From Roseovarius sp. S88 (lineage in GTDB: Bacteria > Pseudomonadota > Alphaproteobacteria > Rhodobacterales > Rhodobacteraceae): DNA of 64,000 bases. The notes under the pieces were generated by a model that was given only the letters and a program-made list of their open reading frames with translations, had not been told where the DNA came from and did not search any database. Made by a program: the position numbers and the translations under genes. Positions 1 through 8,007 of the stretch are shown here, in pieces. The stretch's first letter is position 1, and every line of letters starts with the position of its first letter. The stretch spans positions 468,501 to 532,500 of the forward strand of contig NZ_CP146069.1 in assembly GCF_037023735.1 (NCBI RefSeq), written 5' to 3'.

Positions 1-1
1 C

Positions 2-142
2 AGCAAGGTTCTGGCGCTGGCCTATCTGCGTGATGCCTCGGCGCGGGATGGTTTGAGCGTGGAAATTCTTGGGCAAAGGCGCGCGGCGCGTATTCAGGAC
101 TGTGCGCCCTATGACCCTGACAATGAAAGGATGAAACAATGA
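2..142 (+). CDS. C-terminal end of a GcvT-domain protein (partial)
   Basis: Only the last 46 codons are inside the window; the gene begins upstream. The translated tail has the pattern seen at the end of the GcvT/aminomethyltransferase C-terminal barrel: a V-E-I-L-G stretch, an A-R-I segment and a closing YDPDNERM-like motif. That tail is typical of aminomethyltransferase (GcvT) and of dimethylglycine or sarcosine dehydrogenase-like proteins with a GcvT C-terminus, which move one-carbon units onto tetrahydrofolate. The stop codon overlaps the start of the next gene (ATGA at 139-142), so the two are probably translationally coupled. Which GcvT-family enzyme it is cannot be told from this fragment. 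Confidence 0.6.
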   Translation, partial: SKVLALAYLRDASARDGLSVEILGQRRAARIQDCAPYDPDNERMKQ

Positions 143-1446
143 TCAAAACCGATTGGTCGATTGAGGCCACTGCCGCGCGGCGGGCGCAATACTACGCCGC
201 TTCGCAGTCAAAATTCGTTCCTTTCAAAGAGCCGATGGTCTTCAAACGCGGATCGATGCAATACCTCTGGGATGCCGAGGATCGCAAATACATCGACCTT
301 CTAGGCATGAATGTCTGTATCTCGGTAGGCCATTCGCACCCTGATGTGGTCAAAGCGGCAACCGAGCAGGCGCAGACACTGACCCATTGCACCACGATGT
401 TCTATCACCCAACGCCCGCCCATCTGGCCGAAGAACTGGCGGCGACCATGCCCAAGGAGGAAGAGTGGGTTGTGCATTTCACCAATTCCGGCGCCGAGGC
501 GATTGATCTGGCGATGACCATGGCGCGAACCTATACGGGCAACCTTGACCTTCTGGCGCTGCGCACGTCCTACCATGGCCCCACAGCGGCGGCGCAGTCC
601 GTGACGGGAATTGCAGGCTGGCGGCATCCGGGCATGCCGGGGCATGTGGCGTTTGTGCCCGAGCCTAACCAGTATCGCGGGATTTTTGGTGAGAATGCGG
701 GGGCTGCGTCTTATCTCGATGAGATTGAGCGCGCGATTGCCACCGCGACTACTGGCAAGGTCGCGGGCATGCTTGTGGAAAGCGTGCAGGGCTATGGCGG
801 GATCATTGAGATGCCCAAGGGATATATGTCAGGAGCCGCCGAACGTGTGCGCGCGGCGGGCGGGCTTTACATTGCTGATGAGGTGCAGTCGGGCTTTGGT
901 CGCACGGGCGACCACATGTGGGGCTTTGAGGCCGATGGGGTGGTGCCGGACGTCGTGGTGATGGCCAAGGGGATCGGCAACGGGTTCCCTTTGGGAGCCG
1001 TTGTGGCGAAGAAGGCTGTTGCCGCACCGATGGCCGAGAAGTTCATGTTCCACACCTATGGGGCCAATCCCACAAGCTGCGCCGCGGGCCGGGCTGTGCT
1101 TGAGGTGATCCGGCGCGACAAGGTGCAGGAGAATGCGCGGGAGGTGGGCGCAGCGCTTCTGGAGCGGCTTCACGGGTTGAAAGACAAACATGCCGCCATC
1201 GGGGATGTGCGCGGCCGGGGTTTGATGCTGGCCATTGAGATGGTGAAGGACCGCAAGACCAAGGAACCTGATGAAGATGTCACAGCGGCGGTGTTTGAAA
1301 AGACCCGCGACGCTGGGCTGATCCTGTCAAAATCCGGGCCGCACCGGTCCTGCCTGCGGATGGTGCCGCCGATGTGTTTGTCGTTGCAGGATGTGGACAA
1401 GGTGGCTGAAGGGCTGGATGCGGCATTTCGGTCGGCTGCAACGTAA
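139..1446 (+). CDS. Class III PLP-dependent aminotransferase (AGXT2-like)
   Basis: 435 residues, full length for class III aminotransferases. Seen: the NSGAEA phosphate-binding motif at 116-121, the ADEVQSGFGRTG block around 246-257, and MAKGIGNG, where Lys277 should bind pyridoxal phosphate. The pattern resembles alanine-glyoxylate aminotransferase 2 and 3-amino-2-methylpropionate-pyruvate transaminases, which move an amino group from an amino acid or beta-amino acid to pyruvate or glyoxylate. It overlaps the preceding GcvT-domain gene by 4 bases, so they probably form one operon; this suggests a role in degrading a methylated amine or amino acid. The substrate cannot be assigned from sequence alone. 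Confidence 0.9.
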   Translation: MIKTDWSIEATAARRAQYYAASQSKFVPFKEPMVFKRGSMQYLWDAEDRKYIDLLGMNVCISVGHSHPDVVKAATEQAQTLTHCTTMFYHPTPAHLAEELAATMPKEEEWVVHFTNSGAEAIDLAMTMARTYTGNLDLLALRTSYHGPTAAAQSVTGIAGWRHPGMPGHVAFVPEPNQYRGIFGENAGAASYLDEIERAIATATTGKVAGMLVESVQGYGGIIEMPKGYMSGAAERVRAAGGLYIADEVQSGFGRTGDHMWGFEADGVVPDVVVMAKGIGNGFPLGAVVAKKAVAAPMAEKFMFHTYGANPTSCAAGRAVLEVIRRDKVQENAREVGAALLERLHGLKDKHAAIGDVRGRGLMLAIEMVKDRKTKEPDEDVTAAVFEKTRDAGLILSKSGPHRSCLRMVPPMCLSLQDVDKVAEGLDAAFRSAAT

Positions 1447-1458
1447 AGACGGCCAAGA

Positions 1459-2520
1459 TCATGCAGGGCGAGGCGCGGCAATCCAGCGTTTTAGGCCAAG
1501 TGCAGGATGTTCCACAGCATGCCAGGACAACACGGCGCAGAAAACCGCCAAAGGCAGTGCAAAGATCACATTCGAAAGTGGATCGGAGAAGCCCAAGGCA
1601 AAGCCGGTCTGTTGAAGTGGGAATGCGTAAATATAAGTCCCGTAAGAATAATCCCCCAGACGATTGTAAGCCTTCAGCTTTGGCAGGGAGGCAAAGCCTA
1701 ACAGGATGCTGCCATAGCTAAGCGCGACGATTAGCATAGGCAAAAAGAGCTCAGTATTGCGAAGGAGGGTTGTGAGGACAGCCAGGACTGCGACCAACCA
1801 AAACGTGAGTGGTACATATGCGCGCCAGACATAGACCGTCATGCCGATTACAAAGGGCAGGCCGAGGTACAAGGTGGTTTCAAAACGTGTGCCTAAATCC
1901 ATGCTTGCCTTGATGCCAAGCGCTGCTGCGAAGAGGCTCAGCACGATGAGAAATATGCGTGGGCCTGAAAAAAGACCCATCACACCGCATATCAGAACAA
2001 ACCCATAGCAAATTACCTCGTATGACAAGGTCCAGAGTGAGCTGTTGACAATTGGGCTGAACGGGTGGCTCTCAAACACACCGGGCAAGTTAGGCGCAGA
2101 AAAGAAGAGCAGCAGATTGCGTAGCAGGTAAGACAGGCCCTCTGACCAGAAAGTAAGATCACGGGTCATAGTGACCCAAAGTCCGGCCGCCAGAACTGTA
2201 AGTGTCAGCATCACCAAAAGTGCAGGAAAAATGCGCAGTACACGGTTTGTGACAAACGAGACCAGGCTTCGGCTTCGGTCGAAACTTTGGGTGATGAAAA
2301 ATCCAGATACGGCAAAAAAGATGAGTACGCAGGCATCCCCTAGTGTCACTCCTTTGAGTGTGCCTTCTAAAATCTGCGGGGCATCAGGCCCCCCGGTGAC
2401 AGGAATGGAATGGGAGACCAAGACACCTAATGCGGCCAGCATGCGCAACAGGTTGAAATTATTGTCGCGCCCCCCAGATTGATCGGCAACAGTGGTCCAA
2501 ACACCGAACCCCATACGCAA
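1459..2520 (-). CDS. Acyltransferase family 3 membrane protein (OafA-like)
   Basis: 353 residues with about ten hydrophobic segments. The N-terminal NNFNLLRMLAALGVLVSHS stretch is the typical opening of acyltransferase family 3, with the family's conserved His in the first membrane helix. A second family-like patch, SLWTLSYEVICYGF, lies near the middle, and an H-x-x-E-H-P segment near the end. Known members put acetyl or other acyl groups on lipopolysaccharide, exopolysaccharide or nodulation factors at the inner membrane. It converges on the aminotransferase with 12 bases between stops. No partner glycan genes are adjacent, so the acceptor is unknown. Base composition looks somewhat lower in G+C than the neighbours. 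Confidence 0.88.
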   Translation of the reverse strand: MRMGFGVWTTVADQSGGRDNNFNLLRMLAALGVLVSHSIPVTGGPDAPQILEGTLKGVTLGDACVLIFFAVSGFFITQSFDRSRSLVSFVTNRVLRIFPALLVMLTLTVLAAGLWVTMTRDLTFWSEGLSYLLRNLLLFFSAPNLPGVFESHPFSPIVNSSLWTLSYEVICYGFVLICGVMGLFSGPRIFLIVLSLFAAALGIKASMDLGTRFETTLYLGLPFVIGMTVYVWRAYVPLTFWLVAVLAVLTTLLRNTELFLPMLIVALSYGSILLGFASLPKLKAYNRLGDYSYGTYIYAFPLQQTGFALGFSDPLSNVIFALPLAVFCAVLSWHAVEHPALGLKRWIAAPRPA

Positions 2521-2650
2521 ACTCCAAACATCAATTACAAATCGACTTTTTCAAAAAAACCGTCGGCCAAAGCAGTCGGCCTTCAATTTATATAGGGCGC
2601 AGAGAACTGTTGGCCATGGTGCTCAGCAGACTGATGGCGAGATGAACAAA

Positions 2651-2676
2651 TGAAAGGGGGCCGTTGGTTCGGCCCC
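2651..2676 (-). terminator. Candidate rho-independent terminator
   Basis: Seven-base G+C arms (GGGGCCG at 2657-2663 and CGGCCCC at 2670-2676) around a six-base loop. On the minus strand the stem is followed by C-T-T-T and a T-rich run. It sits about 30 bases past the stop at 2707, which supports transcription of that small reading frame. Confidence 0.6.
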
Positions 2677-2706
2677 TCAGTCAGTCCTGCCGTGTGTGCG
2701 TGATTG

Positions 2707-2919
2707 TCAGTTTTGCTTGCAGAGGCGCGCCTGAGAAAGACGGGTGTCTGCTATGCAACTTGGATGGGTCAATGATGCGGTGGAATATGCAAGCGCGATA
2801 CAAAATACAAATAAGAACAAAGCCATAAAGATCATCACCTGCATATGTCGGGAAGATGAGTGACATGCTCGCAAGGCTTTGAAAGCTCCAGCGCGGTCAT
2901 ATGATCCTCCCACGTTCAT
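2707..2919 (-). CDS. Doubtful small membrane protein, or two coupled mini-ORFs
   Basis: I do not recognise this. From an ATG at 2919 it codes for 70 residues with one hydrophobic segment (MIFMALFLFVFCIALAYS) in the middle and a polar, Cys-containing tail. A strong ribosome site (GGGAGG) does not serve that ATG but another one at 2900, in a different frame, which opens a 21-codon ORF ending at 2835. Its TGA overlaps an ATG at 2835 in the first frame, giving a 42-residue membrane peptide by TGATG coupling. The alternatives are one 70-residue protein, a coupled pair, or a decayed gene. A terminator-like hairpin downstream at 2651-2676 argues for a real transcript. Confidence 0.35.
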   Translation of the reverse strand: MNVGGSYDRAGAFKALRACHSSSRHMQVMIFMALFLFVFCIALAYSTASLTHPSCIADTRLSQARLCKQN

Positions 2920-3128
2920 TTTGTATAGGCGAAGTGATTCGAAGCGGTCAATAGAAACCGATTCGCGAAGTGTGAATTCGGTATTCGACACAGGTTTTTC
3001 ATCGTTCTGCTAGGCCGTGCGAGGTTTGCACGCTTGCATCGCCGCGCGCGGCATTCGGGCGCGTTCGGCGAAATTGCTTGAGGCGGGTGCTGCGCCCGGC
3101 TAAGTCCATCCGTCAAAGGAGATCGGGC

Positions 3129-4232
3129 ATGAGCCTCAACACATTCGGACATCTCTTTCGTGTTACGACATGGGGCGAAAGCCATGGGCCTGCTTTGGGT
3201 GCGACGGTGGATGGCTGCCCGCCCGGCGTGGCAGTGGATGAGGCGTTTCTCCAGACCTTTCTCGACAAGCGCCGCCCGGGTCAGAGCAAGTTCACCACGC
3301 AGCGCAAGGAAGCGGATGCGGTGAAGATCCTGTCGGGTGTGTTTGAGGGGCAAACGACCGGCACGCCCGTGCAGTTGATGATCGAGAACACCGATCAACG
3401 CAGCAAGGATTATGGCGACATTGCACAGACGTTCCGCCCCGGCCATGCCGATATCACCTATCACCAGAAGTACGGCATTCGGGACTATCGCGGTGGCGGG
3501 CGCAGCTCGGCGCGTGAAACGGCGGCGCGTGTGGCGGCTGGCGGGTTGGCGCGTGCGGCTCTGCGGGATCTGGCGCCGGGGCTTGAGATCAAGGGGTACA
3601 TGACGCGTATGGGCGAGGTCGAGATTGACCGGGCGTGTATTGACTGGGCCGAGATTGATAGAAACGATTTCTTCTTGCCCGATGCCAAGGCGGTGCCGGA
3701 CTGGGAAGCCTATCTTCAGGACATTCGCAAGGCGCAGAATTCCGTGGGTGCCGAGATTGAGGTTGTCTGTCGCGGCGCCCCTGCCGGGTTGGGTGCGCCC
3801 GTCTATGGCAAGTTGGATACCGATCTGGCTTCGGCCATGATGTCGATCAACGCGGTAAAAGGGGTTGAGATTGGCGAAGGCATGGCGGCTGCGCGTCTCA
3901 AGGGGACCGACAACGCCGATGAGATATTCATGGGTGCGAACGGGCCAGAATACAGTTCCAATCATGCGGGTGGAATTCTGGGCGGTATCTCGACCGGGCA
4001 GGATATTGTGGTTCGGTTTGCGGTGAAGCCCACCTCCTCGATCCTGACCCCGCGCAAATCCATCCGCATGGATGGCAGCGCGACCGAGGTGGTCACGAAG
4101 GGGCGGCATGATCCTTGTGTCGGCATTCGCGCTGTGCCGGTGGGCGAGGCGATGATGGCCTGCGTGATCCTGGATCATTTGCTCTTGCATCGAGGCCAGG
4201 TTGGCGATGGTCCGCGCGGTGTGATCGGGTAG
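3129..4232 (+). CDS. aroC: Chorismate synthase
   Basis: 367 residues from the ATG at 3129, chosen because AAAGGAG lies 8 bases upstream and the protein then begins [20 protein letters not shown], the standard AroC opening. Further family marks are the PGHAD block, the [19 protein letters not shown] block and the late GISTGQDI segment. AroC makes chorismate from 5-enolpyruvylshikimate-3-phosphate using reduced FMN, the last step of the shikimate pathway in the cytoplasm. It stands alone, with hairpins and a repeat after its stop. A longer in-frame start at 3078 has no ribosome site and is not supported. Confidence 0.98.
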   Translation: MSLNTFGHLFRVTTWGESHGPALGATVDGCPPGVAVDEAFLQTFLDKRRPGQSKFTTQRKEADAVKILSGVFEGQTTGTPVQLMIENTDQRSKDYGDIAQTFRPGHADITYHQKYGIRDYRGGGRSSARETAARVAAGGLARAALRDLAPGLEIKGYMTRMGEVEIDRACIDWAEIDRNDFFLPDAKAVPDWEAYLQDIRKAQNSVGAEIEVVCRGAPAGLGAPVYGKLDTDLASAMMSINAVKGVEIGEGMAAARLKGTDNADEIFMGANGPEYSSNHAGGILGGISTGQDIVVRFAVKPTSSILTPRKSIRMDGSATEVVTKGRHDPCVGIRAVPVGEAMMACVILDHLLLHRGQVGDGPRGVIG

Positions 4233-4236
4233 GACA

Positions 4237-4268
4237 CGGAATTTTCGGAAATTCCGACGCCTTCGGCG
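4237..4268 (+). repeat. Two adjacent small hairpins after aroC
   Basis: The first is CGGAATTT, loop TCGG, AAATTCCG at 4237-4256. The second is CGCC, TTC, GGCG at 4258-4268. No long T tract follows, so they may be a weak or rho-assisted transcript end between aroC and the convergent exporter gene. Confidence 0.6.
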
Positions 4269-4272
4269 AGGT

Positions 4273-4293
4273 TATTTGCGACAAGAAAGAAGC
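4273..4293 (+). repeat. 21-base dispersed repeat, copy 1
   Basis: The stretch starting TATTTGCGACAAGAAAGA and ending AGC is identical, over all 21 bases, to one at 55560-55580. Both copies lie just after the 3' end of a plus-strand gene and after G+C hairpins. Function unknown. Confidence 0.75.
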
Positions 4294-4298
4294 AGGGT

Positions 4299-5171
4299 CT
4301 AGGTCGACTTGGCTTGCCTTGAAAGCTGCACTGCTAAAATGCCCAGCGTCACAATTGTGACACCTATGATGTCCCAGAGACGCAAAGTTTCACCAAGGAT
4401 CAGCGCGGCAATCACCACACCGAGGAACGGGTTCAGGAAGTGGAACGTGGCCGCCTTGATCGCGCCGATGCGGTTGACCAGCCAGAACCAGACCAGCGTT
4501 GCGGCGAGACCGGGAACGAGCGTGGTATAAGCAAAGGCCGCGATGAGTTGCCAGGACCACGCGACCTCGATGGTTTCCGTTGCAACACCCACTGCGCCGA
4601 GTACAGCGCTTCCCACAAGCATCTGCAAGCCAACAATCATCAGGAAATTGCCACCCGACGTAGCGCCTCTGACCGACAGCGTGGCAAAGGTCAGCGCAAT
4701 GACCCCCGCCACACAGAGACCAATGCCATAGAGATCTGCGCCGCCTTGCAGGCGCGAGCCCATGATGAGGCCGACGCCGATCACACCCGCGACGAGACCC
4801 ACAAAGCCAAGTGCGCCGATGCGTTCTTTGAAGACAGCCCAACTGGCCAATCCAACCAGCAACGGCATGGTGGAGGCGATGATGGCCGCGAGTGAGGCTT
4901 CGACAGTTTGCATGGCGACGAAGTTGAGGCCGAGATAGAGCGCGTTCTGGCAGATGCCGAAAACAATCGTGGCGCGCCACTGTGCCGGAGTGAGCTGCCA
5001 AGTCTGTCCCAAAGCACGGGCGATGAGGACGCCGAGCAGGCCCGAGATCAAAAAGCGCAGGGCCAGCGCACTGACCGGGGGCGCTGCGGCGACGATGATC
5101 CGGGCAGAGGTGAAGGCGCTTGACCACATGACCGCAAAGGCCAGCCCCATCAAGATCGCACGCACATCCAT
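4299..5171 (-). CDS. EamA/DMT-superfamily exporter
   Basis: 290 residues with about ten predicted membrane helices in two similar halves, as in the drug/metabolite transporter superfamily. The N-terminus (AFAVMWSSAFTSARI) and the second-half WFWLVNRIGAIKAATFHFLNP segment with its conserved Pro are typical of EamA (RhaT/YdcZ-like) proteins. Members export amino acids, amino-acid analogues or other small metabolites across the inner membrane. It lies 69 bases after the HU gene on the same strand, but an HU terminator falls between, so it probably has its own promoter. The substrate is not predictable from sequence. Confidence 0.9.
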   Translation of the reverse strand: MDVRAILMGLAFAVMWSSAFTSARIIVAAAPPVSALALRFLISGLLGVLIARALGQTWQLTPAQWRATIVFGICQNALYLGLNFVAMQTVEASLAAIIASTMPLLVGLASWAVFKERIGALGFVGLVAGVIGVGLIMGSRLQGGADLYGIGLCVAGVIALTFATLSVRGATSGGNFLMIVGLQMLVGSAVLGAVGVATETIEVAWSWQLIAAFAYTTLVPGLAATLVWFWLVNRIGAIKAATFHFLNPFLGVVIAALILGETLRLWDIIGVTIVTLGILAVQLSRQAKST

Positions 5172-5189
5172 GTCACAGGTCCAAAATCA

Positions 5190-5217
5190 AAAGGGCCGCC
5201 TCTGGGGCGACCCTTTC
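5190..5217 (-). terminator. Rho-independent terminator of the HU gene
   Basis: On the minus strand AAAGGG-T-CGCC, loop, GGCG-G-CCCTTT forms a near-perfect stem with one internal mismatch, followed by TTTTGATTTTGG. It lies 24 bases past the HU stop. Confidence 0.75.
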
Positions 5218-5240
5218 GGAAAACTCAGATGTTTACAAGA

Positions 5241-5528
5241 TCAGCCGTTCACGCTGTCTTTCAGCGCTTTGGCGATGGTCATCTTGACGACCTTGTCAGC
5301 GTCCTTGTGGATCTGCTCGCCCGTGGCAGGATTGCGCACCATCCGCGCCGGACGTTCGCGGCAGTAGATTTTGCCGACACCTGGAAGTGTCACAGCACCA
5401 CCGCCCGATACTTCGCGTGTGATGATCGAGATAAGTGAATCCAGCGCGCCGCTTGCGGATTTCTTGTCGCTGCCCATTTCCTCGGCCAGGGCCGTCACGA
5501 GCTGTGTCTTGGTCATTGGTTTTGCCAT
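5241..5528 (-). CDS. hup: HU-family histone-like DNA-binding protein
   Basis: 95 residues, the usual HU length. The N-terminal KTQLVTALAEEMG helix pair is followed by the beta-arm region containing GVGKIYCRERPARMVRNPATGEQI; the RNPATG motif, whose Pro inserts into DNA, is diagnostic. HU bends DNA without strict sequence preference and compacts the nucleoid; it can be a homodimer in alphaproteobacteria. The gene is monocistronic, with a G+C-rich ribosome site region upstream and a clear terminator downstream. Nothing in it separates HU-alpha from HU-beta naming, so only the generic symbol is given. Confidence 0.96.
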   Translation of the reverse strand: MAKPMTKTQLVTALAEEMGSDKKSASGALDSLISIITREVSGGGAVTLPGVGKIYCRERPARMVRNPATGEQIHKDADKVVKMTIAKALKDSVNG

Positions 5529-5950
5529 TTTCTGGTCTCCTTCAACTGCCCGTTTCTTGGGCCTCCTGCCGCAGATTTAACTGCATCTTGTGGGCGAACA
5601 CAACAAATAGTGTAAGAAAATAAGGTTTTTCGGCGGGTTTTAGGGAGTTTTTCGGGAGTAAACTGCCCATCGAACTGAAGTTTGAGGCCTGAATGCGTTG
5701 AATCCCTCTTTCGCGCCAAATCTGCTCAGACAGCGAATCATGACGAAAAGCCTTGTTTTTCTAGGTTTGGCGCGTCGGCATGGCATCTACAGTGACCGGC
5801 AGATCACTTTCGTAGCGCGGCGCGTGCTGCGCGGTATTCGTGGCGATATGACGACATCGACCAGGAACATGCCATTCGCAAAAGTGATCCCATGGCGTTT
5901 TGGAGCAAGGACTGTATCGTCGGCGAAGTTTGACGAGAGAGGGCAGCAAA
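5529..5950. other. Intergenic region between HU and a glycosyltransferase gene
   Basis: 422 bases between two divergent genes. It must hold the promoters of both. The HU-proximal half is A+T-rich with several TTTTC/GTTTT runs; the far half is G+C-rich. A 90-codon frame at 5698-5970 has no ribosome site and no recognisable motif, and overlaps the next gene. I see no RNA gene here. Confidence 0.5.
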
Positions 5951-7128
5951 ATGGCAACAGAGCCATTTGATCCGGCAACCACCAAAAGGCGTATCGCTGT
6001 GGTCGGTCCTGTGCCGCCCATCCGCAGCGGGGTTGCGCGCCACACCGCGGCTGTCGCCTTAGCATTGGCTAAAGACCCAGGCGTCGACCTCAAAATATGG
6101 TCCTTCTCGCGGCAATATCCCAAAAGGCTGTATCCAGGACAGTCGGAAAGAGTGCCTGATGGGAAATCACCGGACGGTTTGGATGTCATTTGGTCATTGG
6201 ACGGGATCAACCCGTGGAGCTGGCGTAGAACTGCGCAGGAGATTTGTGCCTGGAACCCCGATCTGGTGGTTTTGCCTGCCTGGACATTCTTTCTTGCGCC
6301 AGCGCTGGGCTGGGTTGCCCGAAGGTTGCGGGGGGTCGGAATTGAATGCTGTGTGATTGTGCATAATGCGTTTGACCACGACGATCACACAGGGTCCGGC
6401 TGGAAGGCTCGGCTCAGCCTTTGGCAACTTGCGCAGGCCGATCGTTTTGTGACCCACAACGAGGCAATTGCACAGACGCTTTCAAATCATCGGCCTGACG
6501 TACCGATCCGCGTGTTTCCGCATCCGACCTTCGAGGATTTCCCGGATCCGAAGGGCACGCTCGCGCGAGAGGCGAAGTTGGAGCTTTTGTTCTTTGGTCT
6601 TGTGCGGCCGTATAAGGGACTCGATCTGGCGATAAAGGCGGTGGCGCGTAGCGCGCGACGCGATATACGCCTCACCGTTGCAGGGGAATTTTGGCAAGGC
6701 CAGGAGGAAACACGGCAAGATATCACCCGGCTTGGCCTGGAGGATCAGGTTGAGCTCATCCCGCGCCATGTCAGTGATGCGGAAACAGCAGAGCTTTTTA
6801 ATCGGGCTGATGTTGTCCTGTTGCCCTACCGGTCTGTGACGGCATCTGGCGTGATACCAGTCGCGTATCGCTACGGCCGTGCGGTGATTGCCAGCGATTT
6901 GCCGGGGTTTTCGTCAGTGGTCATACACGGCGAGACGGGGTGGTTGATCCCCCCGAAGACGTTGACGCCCTCTCTGCCCAGATTGATGCGTTGGACCGAC
7001 CCAAAGCCGATCTAGCGGGCGAAAAAGCACGGCAATTCAGTGCTGAATTGAGCTGGGAGCGATTTGCCAGGCTTCTGCTGGGCGAGGAGCAGTCCTTCAC
7101 ACTCAAAACAAATACAGATGCAGGGTGA
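5951..7128 (+). pseudogene. Glycosyltransferase family 4 gene with a frameshift
   Basis: Starting at the ATG at 5951, the first 348 codons or so read as a GT-B glycosyltransferase: IAVVGPVPPIRSGVARHTAA is the N-terminal Rossmann loop that contacts the acceptor, LLFFGLVRPYKGLDLAIKA is the middle strand before the sugar-nucleotide site, and HGETGWLI is the donor-site segment. After a run of six C at 6949-6954 the frame goes off into KTLTPSLPRLMRW and stops at 7015. The next frame continues exactly as the family requires (PEDVDALSAQIDALD to 7128), so one C is missing. Intact, it would be about 392 residues. Either a sequencing error, a real mutation or phase variation. It would transfer a sugar in glycan assembly at the cytoplasmic membrane face. 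Confidence 0.8.
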
Positions 7129-7213
7129 CGCGATCTCAAAGGCTGATGTGTCTTGAATTGCCCACTGCGGGCTTCTGTTTTAGCGTGCGACGCATTGAAC
7201 GGGGAATAGTCGG

Positions 7214-7998
7214 GTGGCAAACGTGAAACGCCGATTGGCGAGATTTATACGCAGTAAGGTATCCAACCCGGAAGTGTACGGTTTGATGCGCAGCGCCATG
7301 TTGCTCTGGCAGCGTATACTGCGCAGGCCGGATGAGCCGGATTTGCGGTTGTTTGTGCGGATACCGGAACGTCCCGTTGAGCTTGTCCTCGACATAGGGG
7401 CCAATGGTGGACAGAGCGCGATGGCACTCTCTTTTTGCGCCCCAACGCGCAGATCCTGTCGTATGAGCCGCTCCCGATGCTGTGGCCAGAGCTGAAGCGG
7501 GTACGCCGGTTCATCGGCAAACGGTTTGATTTTCGGGGCTATGGTCTTGGGACATCTCAGGAACGGACAACGATCTATGTTCCGGTTGCCGGGCGTCTTC
7601 CGATTACGACGCGGGCGTCCTTGCTTGAGAATGAGGCGCAAGGTCAGTGTGCTCAGCTTGCCCTCGAAACCGGTTTAGAGACGTCGGTCAATCAGGTGGA
7701 CATCGAAATTCGGCGTGGGGACGACGAAGGTCTCGCACCGCTTGCAATAAAGTTGGATGTCGAAGGAGCAGAGCGCGTGGTACTGGATGGTTTGACGGAA
7801 ACGATCGACACGCATCGGCCTGTGATGCTGATCGAATACAGCGACTCCTTTGAGGCCTGCGCCGCGTATTTCTCAGAGCGGGATTACACGATCTATGTTG
7901 GCGAAGACCGAGGTGATGGCACCCTGATTTGCCCCGACCTGTCGACACGCAATTGGATCGCAGCACCCAATGAACATGCACATCTGTTTGCCGTCTGA
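7214..7998 (+). pseudogene. FkbM-family methyltransferase gene with a frameshift
   Basis: From a GTG at 7214 the first frame runs to LVLDIGANGGQSAMALSF, the S-adenosylmethionine-binding motif I of FkbM methyltransferases, then derails at a five-T run (7432-7436). The following frame (from about 7437 to 7998) continues RPNAQILSYEPLPMLWPEL and carries the other family marks, IKLDVEGAERVVLDG and PVMLIEYS. Adding one T restores a single protein of about 261 residues. FkbM enzymes O-methylate sugars or other hydroxyls. It follows the broken glycosyltransferase gene by 85 bases in the same orientation, so the two probably worked in one glycan pathway. Whether the break is biological or a sequencing artefact cannot be decided here. 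Confidence 0.8.
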
Positions 7999-8007
7999 AC
8001 TTAGAGG

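Noticed and set aside
2916..4190. A 424-codon minus-strand frame over aroC
   Set aside because: It lies opposite a fully conserved chorismate synthase and contains no family motif; high G+C codon use produces long opposite-strand frames.
5698..5970. A 90-codon plus-strand frame before the glycosyltransferase
   Set aside because: Overlaps the real start in another frame and has no ribosome site.
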